Shown here piece by piece: positions 8,980 through 17,758 of a stretch of 36,173 nucleotides of DNA (positions are counted from its first letter, which is position 1; each line of letters begins with the position of its first letter). The position numbers and the translations under genes are program-made. Under the pieces are notes generated by a model. That model was not told the origin of the DNA, searched no databases, and was given only the letters and a program-made list of their open reading frames with translations. The DNA lies in contig PXDP01000306.1 of the NCBI GenBank assembly GCA_003565035.1, forward strand, positions 1 to 36,173. The letters run 5' to 3'. The DNA comes from PVC group bacterium (GTDB taxonomy: Bacteria; Verrucomicrobiota; Kiritimatiellia; SS1-B-03-39; UBA6053).

Positions 8980-9657
8980 TTACCGTCCGTCTCCCAAGGT
9001 AATATCTCCGGTCATCCCGTTCACCCGGATGCGCATGCGGTCGTTGCGGTTGTCCCGCAAAATCACCGTATGCGGATCGGTCATTCCGGATGGCGCATAA
9101 ACCACAAACCAGGTGCCATCCACCTCCTCAGCGCCCCGAACCGCCTCCACCACCACATGCGCGCTGAGTTGACGGCGCCGAATGCGCTCGATCTGATCCG
9201 ATCCAAAATCCGGGTCCTCCTGAAGGCGCGCCGCCGGACTGTCCAGAAAAGGACCTAAAGCCAGCTCCTGCACCGGTAACTGCAGCAATTCCACAACCCC
9301 GCCCTCCCGGTCATAGAGCACCGCCACCGGCCGACGGTCCAAAATCGCCCGTGCCCGCGCATAGCGGTTCAGCGACACCACATCGCGGGTGGCCGAGCGC
9401 AGCCGAACCCCCTCGATCGAATCCAGCGCAATCGGCATAAACGCCCCCGCCACAATCGCAATCACCAGCACCACCAGCAGAATTTCCAGCAGCGTGAAGC
9501 CGCGTGCGGAGTGCGGAACGCGGAGCTTGCCCGCTAAAGAATTTTCGGAATGCTGAATAGAAGAAGAGGTCAGAGGGCAGAAGTCAGAGGGCCGTTGCGT
9601 CGGCGGCCATTCTGACCTCTGACCTCTCACTTCTGACCTCTCCCCAAACACGTTCAT
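8980..9657 (-). CDS. gspH: GspH-like pseudopilin
   Basis: 225 aa ORF with motif SARG^FTLLEILLVVLVIAIVAGAFMPIALDSIEG...RDVVSLNRYARARAILDRRPV. N-terminal ~53 aa is repeat-derived, so the start is uncertain. Confidence 0.7.
   Translation of the reverse strand: MNVFGERSEVRGQRSEWPPTQRPSDFCPLTSSSIQHSENSLAGKLRVPHSARGFTLLEILLVVLVIAIVAGAFMPIALDSIEGVRLRSATRDVVSLNRYARARAILDRRPVAVLYDREGGVVELLQLPVQELALGPFLDSPAARLQEDPDFGSDQIERIRRRQLSAHVVVEAVRGAEEVDGTWFVVYAPSGMTDPHTVILRDNRNDRMRIRVNGMTGDITLGDGR
9504..9524. repeat. Heptamer repeats GTGCGGA-GTGCGGA-ACGCGGA inside the gspH leader-coding region
   Basis: Direct reading; inverted relative to heptamers at 9686..9717. Confidence 0.85.
9566..9644. repeat. Imperfect inverted repeat of GAGGTCAGAGGG-type words with GGCC-containing tip
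   Basis: Left GAGGTCAGAGGGCAGAAGTCAGAGGG (9566..9591); right TCTGACCTCTGACCTCTCACTTCTGACCTCTCC (9611..9644). Confidence 0.85.
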
Positions 9658-9685
9658 CCAGGTCCATCCATGGTTGAGTCTTCAA

Positions 9686-9717
9686 TTCCGCACTCCGCAC
9701 TCCGCATTCCGCATTCC
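9686..9717. repeat. Heptamer repeats TTCCGCA-CTCCGCA-CTCCGCA-TTCCGCA-TTCC
   Basis: Period 7, between gspG stop and the gspH ORF start. Confidence 0.9.
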
Positions 9718-9718
9718 T

Positions 9719-10141
9719 CTAAAGGTCGTTGCTGCTGATGGGACCGCCCTCGGTCCCGCCGGCGTTGGAGCGGATTTCAAAAGACGAACCGCTGGAAGTG
9801 AACACATATTCCTCGCCCCAGGGGTCCTGATTGATCCGGGTGGCATAGGGGCCCTTCCAATTGTTTACCCCGGGATTGGTGCGCAGCGCCTCCAGATTGG
9901 ACGGCATCCGGCCTGTATCCATGTAAAAGCGCTGTACGGCCGTGGCAAGCTGGCCAATCTGCACCTGTGCCTGCGTGCGCCGCGCGTCGCGGGTCGCGCC
10001 GCCGGGGTCGATAATACTGATCGCGGTCGCGGCCACAATGCCGATGATCACAATCACCAGCATGATTTCCAGCAGGGTAAAAGCGGATTTGGCGTGCGGC
10101 GTGCGGCCTGCGGCGTGCGGAGTGGAATGGGGTAATTTCAT
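9719..10141 (-). CDS. gspG: Major pseudopilin GspG
   Basis: 140 aa; KSAFTLLEIMLVIVIIGIVAATAISIIDPGG...AQVQIGQLATAVQRFYMDTGRMPSNLEALRTNPGVNNWKGPYATRINQDPWGEEYVF is highly characteristic of GspG. Confidence 0.93.
   Translation of the reverse strand: MKLPHSTPHAAGRTPHAKSAFTLLEIMLVIVIIGIVAATAISIIDPGGATRDARRTQAQVQIGQLATAVQRFYMDTGRMPSNLEALRTNPGVNNWKGPYATRINQDPWGEEYVFTSSGSSFEIRSNAGGTEGGPISSNDL
10092..10130. repeat. Heptamer-like repeats GCGTGCG-GCGTGCG-GCCTGCG-GCGTGCG in the gspG leader-coding region
   Basis: Direct reading; encodes STPHAAGRTPHAK upstream of the prepilin cleavage motif. Confidence 0.85.
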
Positions 10142-10304
10142 GAGGAAGGCTCCTGGGTTTTATCTATGATACTGCGACGGTATGAAAAAGAAATACCCGA
10201 TTTTATATATTCCGGGTGTTCGTTGTTACATTGCATAAGATCCGTGTCCATCCTGTGAATCCGTGGTAAATTCCCCTGCTTGTTTTCTTTTCCTGCGAAA
10301 CGGC

Positions 10305-11612
10305 TCACTGGATCCCCTTGCTCAACTGAAAAACCGGAAGCAGCATACTGATGGCCACAAAGCCGACCGCCCCCGCGATAAAAATCATCAACACCGGTTC
10401 AATCACGGTGGTAAACAGCTTAATGTTGCGGGTGAGTTCATCATCATAGCGCCGGGCAATTTGCGCCAGGGACCGGGGCACCTCTCCGGCCTCCTCGCCA
10501 ATGGCCAGCATGTCCGTGAACACCTCCGGAAACACCCCGCTCTCGGCCAGCGGCCGCGAAAGCGAGGAGCCATCCGTCACCCGCGATTTCAAGGCCCCGA
10601 TTTCTTTTTCGAGCACCGCGTTGCCCACGGTTTTCTGGACAATGTCCAGCGCCCGAAGCACCGGCACCCCGTTGGTCAGCAGGTTCGACAGCGTCCGCGC
10701 AAAATTCGCATACGCGCCGGTGCGGATCACCCGGCTGAATACCGGAACCTTCAGCAAAAAGCCGTGCCACGTGTAACGCCCCGCATCGGTATGCCGCCAG
10801 ACATGAAAACCATAACCGATGCCGCCAAATGCCAGGGCAATGAAAATTCCGTATCGCATCAGGCCGTCACTCATGGCAATCAGCAAAGCCGTCGGCCAGG
10901 GCAGGGCCTGCCTCAAATCAATGAAAATTTCGGTGAACTGCGGAATCACCCAGATCAGACAGGCCACAATGGTCAGCACCCCGAACACCGCGACAATGCA
11001 GGGATACACCAGCGCGCCGACCATTTGCTCCTTCGCCGCCGCCGCCCGCTCGTAGTGCCGCACCGCATTCTCCAGAGCCTGCTGCAACTGACCGCCCGCC
11101 TCCCCGGCGCGGATGACGGAGGTATAAAATTCCGGAAAACTCCGGGGATGCTTTTTCAGGGCCTCCGACAGACTTTTCCCCTGCACAATATCCTCATGCA
11201 CCGTTTTGAGCACCGCCGAGCGCGCCGGGTTTCCGCTCTGACGGCTCAGCTTCTGCATGCTCGCCCCCAGCGTCATCCCGGCCGAGAGGAGATCCCGCAG
11301 ATCGATCGAAAACTGCAACAGGACCCGCATGGAAAGCTTGCCGCCGCGCGGCGCCGAGTGGATCAAGGCCGGGCGGGCTTTTCCGGGAGCGGACGTTCCC
11401 ACAGGCTTTTTCGCCGCCGCTTTGGCGGAACCGGGTTTTTCCGGCCTACGCTTCGCGGGTGCAGACACGCTCCCCGGCCGCTCCGCCACCTGAATCGGCG
11501 TCAACCCCCGCCCGCGCAGAAGCGAAACCGCCGCAAGACGGTCCGCCGCCTCCAGCTCTCCGCTGGCGCGCTCCCCCGTCCGGTCTCTGGCTGTGTAAGT
11601 AAATGTTGGCAT
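10305..11612 (-). CDS. gspF: Type II secretion inner-membrane platform protein GspF
   Basis: MPTFTYTARDRTGERASGELEAADRLAAVSLLRGRGLTPIQV N-terminus; T2SSF repeats (LLSAGMTLGASMQKLSRQSGN..., NLLTNGVPVLRALDIVQKTVGN); C-terminal FTTVIEPVLMIFIAGAVGFVAISMLLPVFQLSKGIQ. Confidence 0.93.
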   Translation of the reverse strand: MPTFTYTARDRTGERASGELEAADRLAAVSLLRGRGLTPIQVAERPGSVSAPAKRRPEKPGSAKAAAKKPVGTSAPGKARPALIHSAPRGGKLSMRVLLQFSIDLRDLLSAGMTLGASMQKLSRQSGNPARSAVLKTVHEDIVQGKSLSEALKKHPRSFPEFYTSVIRAGEAGGQLQQALENAVRHYERAAAAKEQMVGALVYPCIVAVFGVLTIVACLIWVIPQFTEIFIDLRQALPWPTALLIAMSDGLMRYGIFIALAFGGIGYGFHVWRHTDAGRYTWHGFLLKVPVFSRVIRTGAYANFARTLSNLLTNGVPVLRALDIVQKTVGNAVLEKEIGALKSRVTDGSSLSRPLAESGVFPEVFTDMLAIGEEAGEVPRSLAQIARRYDDELTRNIKLFTTVIEPVLMIFIAGAVGFVAISMLLPVFQLSKGIQ

Positions 11613-11630
11613 GTTCTTTAACAAAATTCT

Positions 11631-11665
11631 CTACCCTCTGCCCTCTACCCTCCAACCTCTTCCTC
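11631..11665. repeat. CTACCCTCTGCCCTCTACCCTCCAACCTCTTCCTC short-word repeat at the gspE/gspF junction
   Basis: CTACCCT/GCCCTCT-type words; spans the gspE stop codon (11645..11647). Confidence 0.75.
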
Positions 11666-13372
11666 ATATTCCTCCTCCGCATCCTCCGACACCCGCAGCA
11701 CCTCCTCAATGGTGGTCACCCCGGCCAGCACTTTGCGCCAGCCGTCCTCGCGCAGCGTGGTCATTCCGTCCGCCGTGGACACACCGCGGATGCGGCTGGC
11801 CGGTTCGCGCGACACCACCAGCTGCCGGATTTCATCGGTCACCGTCAGAATTTCGTAAATCCCGCTCCGGCCGCGGTATCCGCTGTTCCGGCAGGCCTCG
11901 CAACCCACCGCCTCGTAGACCGTCCCCTCCTTCATGCGGTGCACCGGGAACTGAACCTCCCGCAAATAGGCCCGGTCCATCTCTTTCGGACGCTTGCAGT
12001 CCGGACACAGCGTGCGGATCAGCCGCTGAGCCACAATCGCCTCGATCGACGACGCGACCAAAAACGGCTCCACCCCCATGTCCAGCAAACGCGTGAACCC
12101 GCTCGCCGCGTCATTCGTGTGCAGGGTGCTGAACACCAGGTGACCCGTCAGCGCCGCCTGAATCGCAATCTCCGAGGTTTCCTTGTCGCGGATCTCCCCG
12201 ATCATGATCACATCGGGATCCTGACGCAGAATATGACGCAGGCCCACCGCGAACGTCAGCCCGATCTCCGGTTTCATCTGAATCTGGTTGATCCCCGCCA
12301 TTTCGTATTCAATCGGATCCTCACAGGTGATAATCCGTTTATCCACCGAGTTGATCGTATTGAGATAGGTGTACAGCGAGGTCGATTTCCCCGAGCCCGT
12401 CGGCCCCGTCACCAGCACAATGCCATGCGGGCGGTGGATGATTTTATCGAGTTTCTTCACGTCCTCCGGCACCAGGCCCAGCTTGCCCATGCCGAAAAGT
12501 GTGGACTGACGCAGCAGCAGACGCAGGCTCACGCTTTCGCCGTAGACCGTCGGCATCGTCGACACCCGGATATCGATCTCCTCCCCCCGGATCCGCAATC
12601 CGATACGCCCATCCTGCGGCAGGCGCTTTTCGGCGATATCCATGTTCGACATCACCTTCAAACGGGAAATAATCGCCGATTGAAACCGCTTCAGGCTCGC
12701 CGGCACCGGTGTCTGCACCAGCAGCCCGTCAATGCGGTAGCGGATACGCAAATCCTTCTCCATCGGCTCCATGTGAATATCGGTGGCCCCGTCCTTGTAG
12801 GCCTCCCAGATAATCTGGTTCACAAATTTCACCACCGAAGCCTCCTCATCCAGATCCGCCAAATCCGCATCCAGCAGGTCATCCTCGTCCGACATCTCCA
12901 GCCGTCCGTCATCCAGCATCCGTTCAATGGTTTCGCCCCCCACCCCGTACAGACGTTTAATCGCCTTTTCCAGATCGCTCTGCAGTGCCAGCGCGAAGCG
13001 GATCCGGCGACCGCCCGAGGCCAGCCGCAAGGCCTCCGTCAGTCCCGCCCGGAACGGATCGCGTGTCACCACCCGCAGCACCCCGCCCTCCGCCTCCAGC
13101 GGCAGCACCTGATACTGGTACACCGCCTTGGCCGGCAGCATTTCCAGCACCTCCGGTGCCGGAGACACCTCCGCCAGCCGCACAAACGGCACCTTCATCG
13201 CCTCCGCCAGCGCCCGCAGAAACACCTCCTCGCTTGTCCCGCCCTGCGCCACCGCCCGCTCCGTAATCGACCCGCCCTCCATCCGCTGCGCGGACAGCCA
13301 CGACAAAATCTGGTCCTCTGAAAACAGACCGGTTTGATGCAAAAGAGATGAACAGCGCGAGGCAACAAGCAT
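11645..13372 (-). CDS. gspE: Type II secretion / type IV pilus assembly ATPase GspE/PilB
   Basis: 575 aa; Walker A GPTGSGKS, Asp box, Walker B-like DPDVIMIGEIRDKETSEIAIQAALTGHLVFSTLHTNDA, CxxC pairs (CPDC, CEAC). Confidence 0.95.
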   Translation of the reverse strand: MLVASRCSSLLHQTGLFSEDQILSWLSAQRMEGGSITERAVAQGGTSEEVFLRALAEAMKVPFVRLAEVSPAPEVLEMLPAKAVYQYQVLPLEAEGGVLRVVTRDPFRAGLTEALRLASGGRRIRFALALQSDLEKAIKRLYGVGGETIERMLDDGRLEMSDEDDLLDADLADLDEEASVVKFVNQIIWEAYKDGATDIHMEPMEKDLRIRYRIDGLLVQTPVPASLKRFQSAIISRLKVMSNMDIAEKRLPQDGRIGLRIRGEEIDIRVSTMPTVYGESVSLRLLLRQSTLFGMGKLGLVPEDVKKLDKIIHRPHGIVLVTGPTGSGKSTSLYTYLNTINSVDKRIITCEDPIEYEMAGINQIQMKPEIGLTFAVGLRHILRQDPDVIMIGEIRDKETSEIAIQAALTGHLVFSTLHTNDAASGFTRLLDMGVEPFLVASSIEAIVAQRLIRTLCPDCKRPKEMDRAYLREVQFPVHRMKEGTVYEAVGCEACRNSGYRGRSGIYEILTVTDEIRQLVVSREPASRIRGVSTADGMTTLREDGWRKVLAGVTTIEEVLRVSEDAEEEYEEEVGG

Positions 13373-13423
13373 AGGCGTACCTTGCGAAGAACCACCCCTC
13401 CTGTCAAGTGCGGGCTTTGGAAT

Positions 13424-14686
13424 TTACCGTACCGTCATCACCTCCTCCAGCCGGGTGGTGTAGCAGGGACTGACCCGTTCCTGGCGCAATTTCCACTGCT
13501 CGCGCCGAAAGCCGGCCGCAGCCGTGCGCAGTACCGCTTTGCCGTATTTTTGGTTCACCGCGTCCATCACCCCCATCACCTTTCTCCGATGCAGCCCCGG
13601 ATCCACGGCAAACAAATCCTGCTGCACCGCGCCGGGCCGCACCAGACCCGACAGCCAGACCCCCACTTTTTTGTAACGGTATCCCGCCCGGAAAATCCGC
13701 TCCAGCCCGCGCTCCGCGTGCCGGGTCAGTTCCAGTGTATCATCCGTCGGCACCGGCAGACGGACCTTCGTCTGGTTCACGTACTGGGCATCCCCCTCCC
13801 GGAAACGATTGGTCTCCAGATAGACCGTCAAATGCCCCGCCAGCGAGCCCTGCCGCCGCAGCTTTTCCCCGCACTCCGCCACATAATAGGCCAGTGCCTC
13901 GCGGATCAGCCCTTCATCCTCCAGGGTCTGCCCGAAGCTTTTGGCGGTGCCGATCATCTGTTTTGCCGGCGGGGTCAGTTCCAGAGCCAACTGCGGTTCG
14001 CCGAGCAGCTCCCGTTTCAGGCGCAGGCCCACCACCGTCAGTTCTTTGCGCACCCAGGCATCCGGCAGGCGGGTGAAGTCCGCCGCCGTCCGCACCCCGT
14101 GCCGCGCCAGGCGTTCGGCAATGCGCCGCCCGATCCCCCAGACCTCCTCCACCGGAAATGCCGCCAGCGCCGCCGCCCGGGACGCTTCATCCGCGATCAC
14201 AAACACATTCCGGGTCCGGTCCCGCTCCCGTTTCGCCAAATGATTCGCCACTTTCGCCAGAGCCTTGGTTTCCGCAATCCCCACCCCCACCGGCAGCCCC
14301 GTCCACTGCATCACCCGCTCCCGCACCCGGTGCCCGTATGCCGTCAAATCAGATTCCAACACCGGAACCTCCACAAAGGCCTCGTCAATGCTGTACACCT
14401 CCAGCGAAGCCCCCAGCGTCGCCAGCGTCTCCATCACCCGCTGGCTCATGTCGCCATACAGGGGATAATTCGACGAAAACACCGTCACCCCGTGACTCTC
14501 CATAAGCGTCATATTCTCAAACGCCGGACGGCCCATGGAAATGCCCAGGGTCTTGGCCTCCCGGTTCGCCGCGATCACACAGCCGTCATTATTGCTCAGC
14601 ACCGCGACCGGACGCCCCCGGAGATCCGGCCGGAACACCTGTTCGCAACTCGCATAAAAACTGTTCACGTCCACCAAAGCAATCAT
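13424..14686 (-). CDS. umuC: Y-family DNA polymerase, UmuC (Pol V catalytic subunit-like)
   Basis: 420 aa; [56 protein letters not shown] and [11 protein letters not shown] catalytic motifs; UmuC-like C-terminus. Confidence 0.94.
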   Translation of the reverse strand: MIALVDVNSFYASCEQVFRPDLRGRPVAVLSNNDGCVIAANREAKTLGISMGRPAFENMTLMESHGVTVFSSNYPLYGDMSQRVMETLATLGASLEVYSIDEAFVEVPVLESDLTAYGHRVRERVMQWTGLPVGVGIAETKALAKVANHLAKRERDRTRNVFVIADEASRAAALAAFPVEEVWGIGRRIAERLARHGVRTAADFTRLPDAWVRKELTVVGLRLKRELLGEPQLALELTPPAKQMIGTAKSFGQTLEDEGLIREALAYYVAECGEKLRRQGSLAGHLTVYLETNRFREGDAQYVNQTKVRLPVPTDDTLELTRHAERGLERIFRAGYRYKKVGVWLSGLVRPGAVQQDLFAVDPGLHRRKVMGVMDAVNQKYGKAVLRTAAAGFRREQWKLRQERVSPCYTTRLEEVMTVR

Positions 14687-14811
14687 AACTACATGCGTAT
14701 ACCCTTTACTTCAGATCCGTCAAGCGCGATCCGCGATCAGGAAACCGGCACACCTCTCCCTTTTTCGTCAAAAAGATTGATCTATGGACCCGCGTTTGCG
14801 ATAGGGCCCAC

Positions 14812-15444
14812 ATGAAACCCATTCTCCCCCTTCAACACCCGCTCGCAGCCGACGCGCTGCGCACCCTCCGCGACAAACACACGAGTCCCTGCCGGTTCCG
14901 CGAGGCCGTCCGCCGCCTCACCACGCTGCTCGTGGCGGAAGCCACCCGGGATCTCACCACCGAACCGGTCCAGATCGAAACCCCGATCCAGACCACCACC
15001 GCGCAGGAGCTGCGCAGCCGAATCGGCATTATCCCCATTCTGCGTGCCGGCCTCTCCATGGTGGATCCCTTTCTGGACCTGCTGCCCCACGCCGAAGTCT
15101 GGCATCTGGGCTTCTACCGCGATGAACGCACCCTTCAACCCGTCGCCTACTACCAGAAACTTCCAGCCGGCCGCCCCGTGGATGTGGCCTTTGTCCTCGA
15201 TCCCATGCTGGCCACCGGCGGCAGCGCCATCGCCGCACTGCAGGATCTGAAAACCTGGGGCGTCAAACAAACCTGTTTTCTCGGTCTCCTCGCCGCCCCC
15301 GAAGGCATCGAACGCGTACAGCACACCTTCCCCGACACCCGCATCCACCTCTGCGCCATCGATGAACGCCTCAACGAACACGGCTATATCGTTCCCGGCC
15401 TCGGCGATGCCGGCGACCGCGCCTTCAACGCCGCCGCCAACTGA
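14812..15444 (+). CDS. upp: Uracil phosphoribosyltransferase
   Basis: 210 aa; HPLAADALRTLRDKHTSPCRFREAVRRLTTLLVAEATRDL, IPILRAGLSMVDPFLDLLPHAEVWHLGFYRDERTLQPV, VLDPMLATGGSAIAAL (PRPP loop). Confidence 0.95.
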   Translation: MKPILPLQHPLAADALRTLRDKHTSPCRFREAVRRLTTLLVAEATRDLTTEPVQIETPIQTTTAQELRSRIGIIPILRAGLSMVDPFLDLLPHAEVWHLGFYRDERTLQPVAYYQKLPAGRPVDVAFVLDPMLATGGSAIAALQDLKTWGVKQTCFLGLLAAPEGIERVQHTFPDTRIHLCAIDERLNEHGYIVPGLGDAGDRAFNAAAN

Positions 15445-15520
15445 GATCCTGTCCCCCTCCGCCCGAAACAGCCCCACACGAATACTTGACCCGCCCGGCC
15501 AGCAGGATAAGATACTCCCC

Positions 15521-15997
15521 ATGAATGACACCCCCAACCGAACCATGCTTTTTGTCTGCACCGGCAATACCTGCCGCTCGCCAATGGCGGAGCGGCTGAT
15601 GGCGGATCGTTGCAAAAACCTCTCCGGCTGGACCTTTTCCTCCGCCGGCCTGTTCGCCCGGGACGGTGCCCCCCCCAGCGAACTTGCCGTCAAAGTGCTC
15701 AATGAATCCGGGATCGACCTCAGCACACACCGCGCCCGCCTCCTGACCCCCCAACTCATCCGCGAAGCCGATGTCATCATCACCCTCACCGGAGCCCACC
15801 GCGATCTGATTCTCGAAGCAGATCCCGCCGCCGCCGGAAAAACCCGGACCCTCCACAGCTACGGTTCCGAAAAGCCCGATGCGGATGTTATGGACCCCTT
15901 TAGCGGCGCCATCGACACCTACCGCATTACCCGCGATGAAATTTCCTCCGCACTCAACGATATTCTCCTGGCGGTCGTCCGCCCCCAAACCCCTTAA
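15521..15997 (+). CDS. Low-molecular-weight phosphatase family protein, YwlE-like (possible protein-arginine phosphatase)
   Basis: ORF 15362..15997 with best start at ATG 15521: MNDTPNRTMLFVCTGNTCRSPMAERLMADRC; C(X)5R P-loop CTGNTCRS; DVMDPFSG Asp motif. Confidence 0.88.
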   Translation: MNDTPNRTMLFVCTGNTCRSPMAERLMADRCKNLSGWTFSSAGLFARDGAPPSELAVKVLNESGIDLSTHRARLLTPQLIREADVIITLTGAHRDLILEADPAAAGKTRTLHSYGSEKPDADVMDPFSGAIDTYRITRDEISSALNDILLAVVRPQTP

Positions 15998-16033
15998 CCC
16001 TCTCCACCTTAACCCACGACCGAAAGAGTCTCC

Positions 16034-17713
16034 ATGCACGTCATTGTAGGATCCGACCACGGCGGTTTTGATGTCAAAACCCTCATTATCCAGCTTCTTG
16101 AAGAACAGTCCGCAGCCGTTACCGACGCCGGCACCCACGAAAACACCTCCGTGGACTACCCCGATTTTGTCCCGGCCGTCTGCGAGGCCGTCACCCGCGG
16201 TGAAACGGATTACGGCATTCTCATCTGTACCAACGGACTCGGCATGTCCATCGCCGCCAACCGCTACCCCCGCGTCCGCGCCGCCCTCTGCGCCAACGCC
16301 CGGCTGGCCAAAATGGCCCGCCTGCACAACAACGCCAACGTCCTGGTCCTCCCCGGCGAACTCGAACCCCCGAAAATCGCCGAAATCCTCGCCGCCTGGA
16401 ACGAAAATCACTTCGAAACCGGCACCCGCCATGAACGGCGCGTCAACAAAATGACTCTCCTCGCCGAAAAAGCCTACGATCCGCTCACCCTCGGCGAAAC
16501 CGACCCCGAAATCTACGCCATCGTGCAGGACGAAGCCAAGCGGCAGCGCCAGAACATCGAGCTGATCGCCTCCGAGAACTACACCAGCCGCGCCATTCAG
16601 CAATGCAACGGCTCCGTACTCACCAACAAATATGCCGAAGGCTACCCGGGGAAACGCTGGTATCACGGCTGCGAATTCGTCGACAAAGCCGAACAGCTCG
16701 CCATCGACCGGGCCAAAAAGCTCTTCGGCGCCGAACACGCCAACGTGCAGCCCCCCTCCGGCTCCACCGCCAATCAGGCCGTCTACTTTGCCGCCCTTCA
16801 GCCCGGCGACACCATCCTCGCCATGGACCTCGCACACGGCGGACACCTCACCCACGGCATGAAACTCAACTTCTCCGGCCGATTCTTCAACGCCGTCCAC
16901 TACGGCGTGGACCCCGAAACCGAGTGCCTCAACTACGACACCATCGCCGCCCTCGCCAAAGAGCACCAGCCCAAAATGCTCGTCTGCGGCGCCAGTGCCT
17001 ACAGCCGCATCATCGACTTCCCGCGTATGCGCGAAATCGCCGATTCTGTGGGGGCACTCCTCTTCGCCGATATCGCCCATATCGCCGGCCTCGTCGCCAC
17101 CGGACTGCACCCCTCCCCCTTCCCGCACTGCGATTTTGTGACCACCACCACCCACAAAACCCTGCGCGGCCCCCGAGGCGGCCTCATCCTCTGCAAAGAA
17201 AAATACGCCGCCGATATCGACAAACAAGTCTTCCCCGGCGTCCAGGGCGGCCCCCTCATGCACACCATCGCCGCCAAAGCCATCTGTTTCCACGAAGCCC
17301 TGCAACCCACCTTCAAAACCTACGGAGAGCAGGTTATTGCCAACGCCAAAGCCCTCGCCGAAGGTGTCGAAGCTGAAGGACTCCGGGTGGTTTCCGGCGG
17401 CACCGAAAACCATGTCATGCTCGTGGACCTCAGCCCCATCGGCCTCACCGGCAAAGATGCCGCCGAAGCCCTCGACCATGCCGGCATCACCGTCAACAAA
17501 AACGGCATTCCTTTCGACAAAAAGAGCCCCTTCGTCACCTCCGGCATCCGTCTCGGCACCCCCGCCATGACCACCCGCGGCATGAAAGAGCCGGAGATGA
17601 AACAAATCGCCAAATGGATCGGCCAAATCCTCAAAGCACCCGAAGACAAAGCCCTCCAGGAAAAAATCCGGGCCGAAGTCATCGCCCTCACCGCCGGATT
17701 CCCGGTCCCCTGA
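16034..17713 (+). CDS. Fused ribose-5-phosphate isomerase B / serine hydroxymethyltransferase
   Basis: 559 aa single ORF: RpiB part [22 protein letters not shown]...[32 protein letters not shown] part from ~16451 ([48 protein letters not shown]...[16 protein letters not shown]-lysine motif). Confidence 0.93.
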   Translation: MHVIVGSDHGGFDVKTLIIQLLEEQSAAVTDAGTHENTSVDYPDFVPAVCEAVTRGETDYGILICTNGLGMSIAANRYPRVRAALCANARLAKMARLHNNANVLVLPGELEPPKIAEILAAWNENHFETGTRHERRVNKMTLLAEKAYDPLTLGETDPEIYAIVQDEAKRQRQNIELIASENYTSRAIQQCNGSVLTNKYAEGYPGKRWYHGCEFVDKAEQLAIDRAKKLFGAEHANVQPPSGSTANQAVYFAALQPGDTILAMDLAHGGHLTHGMKLNFSGRFFNAVHYGVDPETECLNYDTIAALAKEHQPKMLVCGASAYSRIIDFPRMREIADSVGALLFADIAHIAGLVATGLHPSPFPHCDFVTTTTHKTLRGPRGGLILCKEKYAADIDKQVFPGVQGGPLMHTIAAKAICFHEALQPTFKTYGEQVIANAKALAEGVEAEGLRVVSGGTENHVMLVDLSPIGLTGKDAAEALDHAGITVNKNGIPFDKKSPFVTSGIRLGTPAMTTRGMKEPEMKQIAKWIGQILKAPEDKALQEKIRAEVIALTAGFPVP

Positions 17714-17734
17714 TCCAAAAAACAAAGCTTGCAT

Positions 17735-17753
17735 TTTTCCGATCATCGGAAAA
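17735..17753. repeat. Second copy of the palindromic core TTTTCCGATCATCGGAAAA
   Basis: Identical 19-nt core also occurs inside the 17759..17791 palindrome (17766..17784). Confidence 0.85.
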
Positions 17754-17758
17754 TAATC

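Noticed and set aside
11603-14815. 572-aa and 477-aa plus-strand ORFs (11603..13321, 13382..14815)
   Set aside because: Antisense to gspE and umuC, which have clear motifs; His/Arg/Pro-rich shadow translations.
15425-17746. 773-aa minus-strand ORF opposite the phosphatase and rpiB-glyA
   Set aside because: Shadow ORF: Gly/Val/Phe-rich translation arising from strongly C-biased third positions of confidently identified plus-strand genes.
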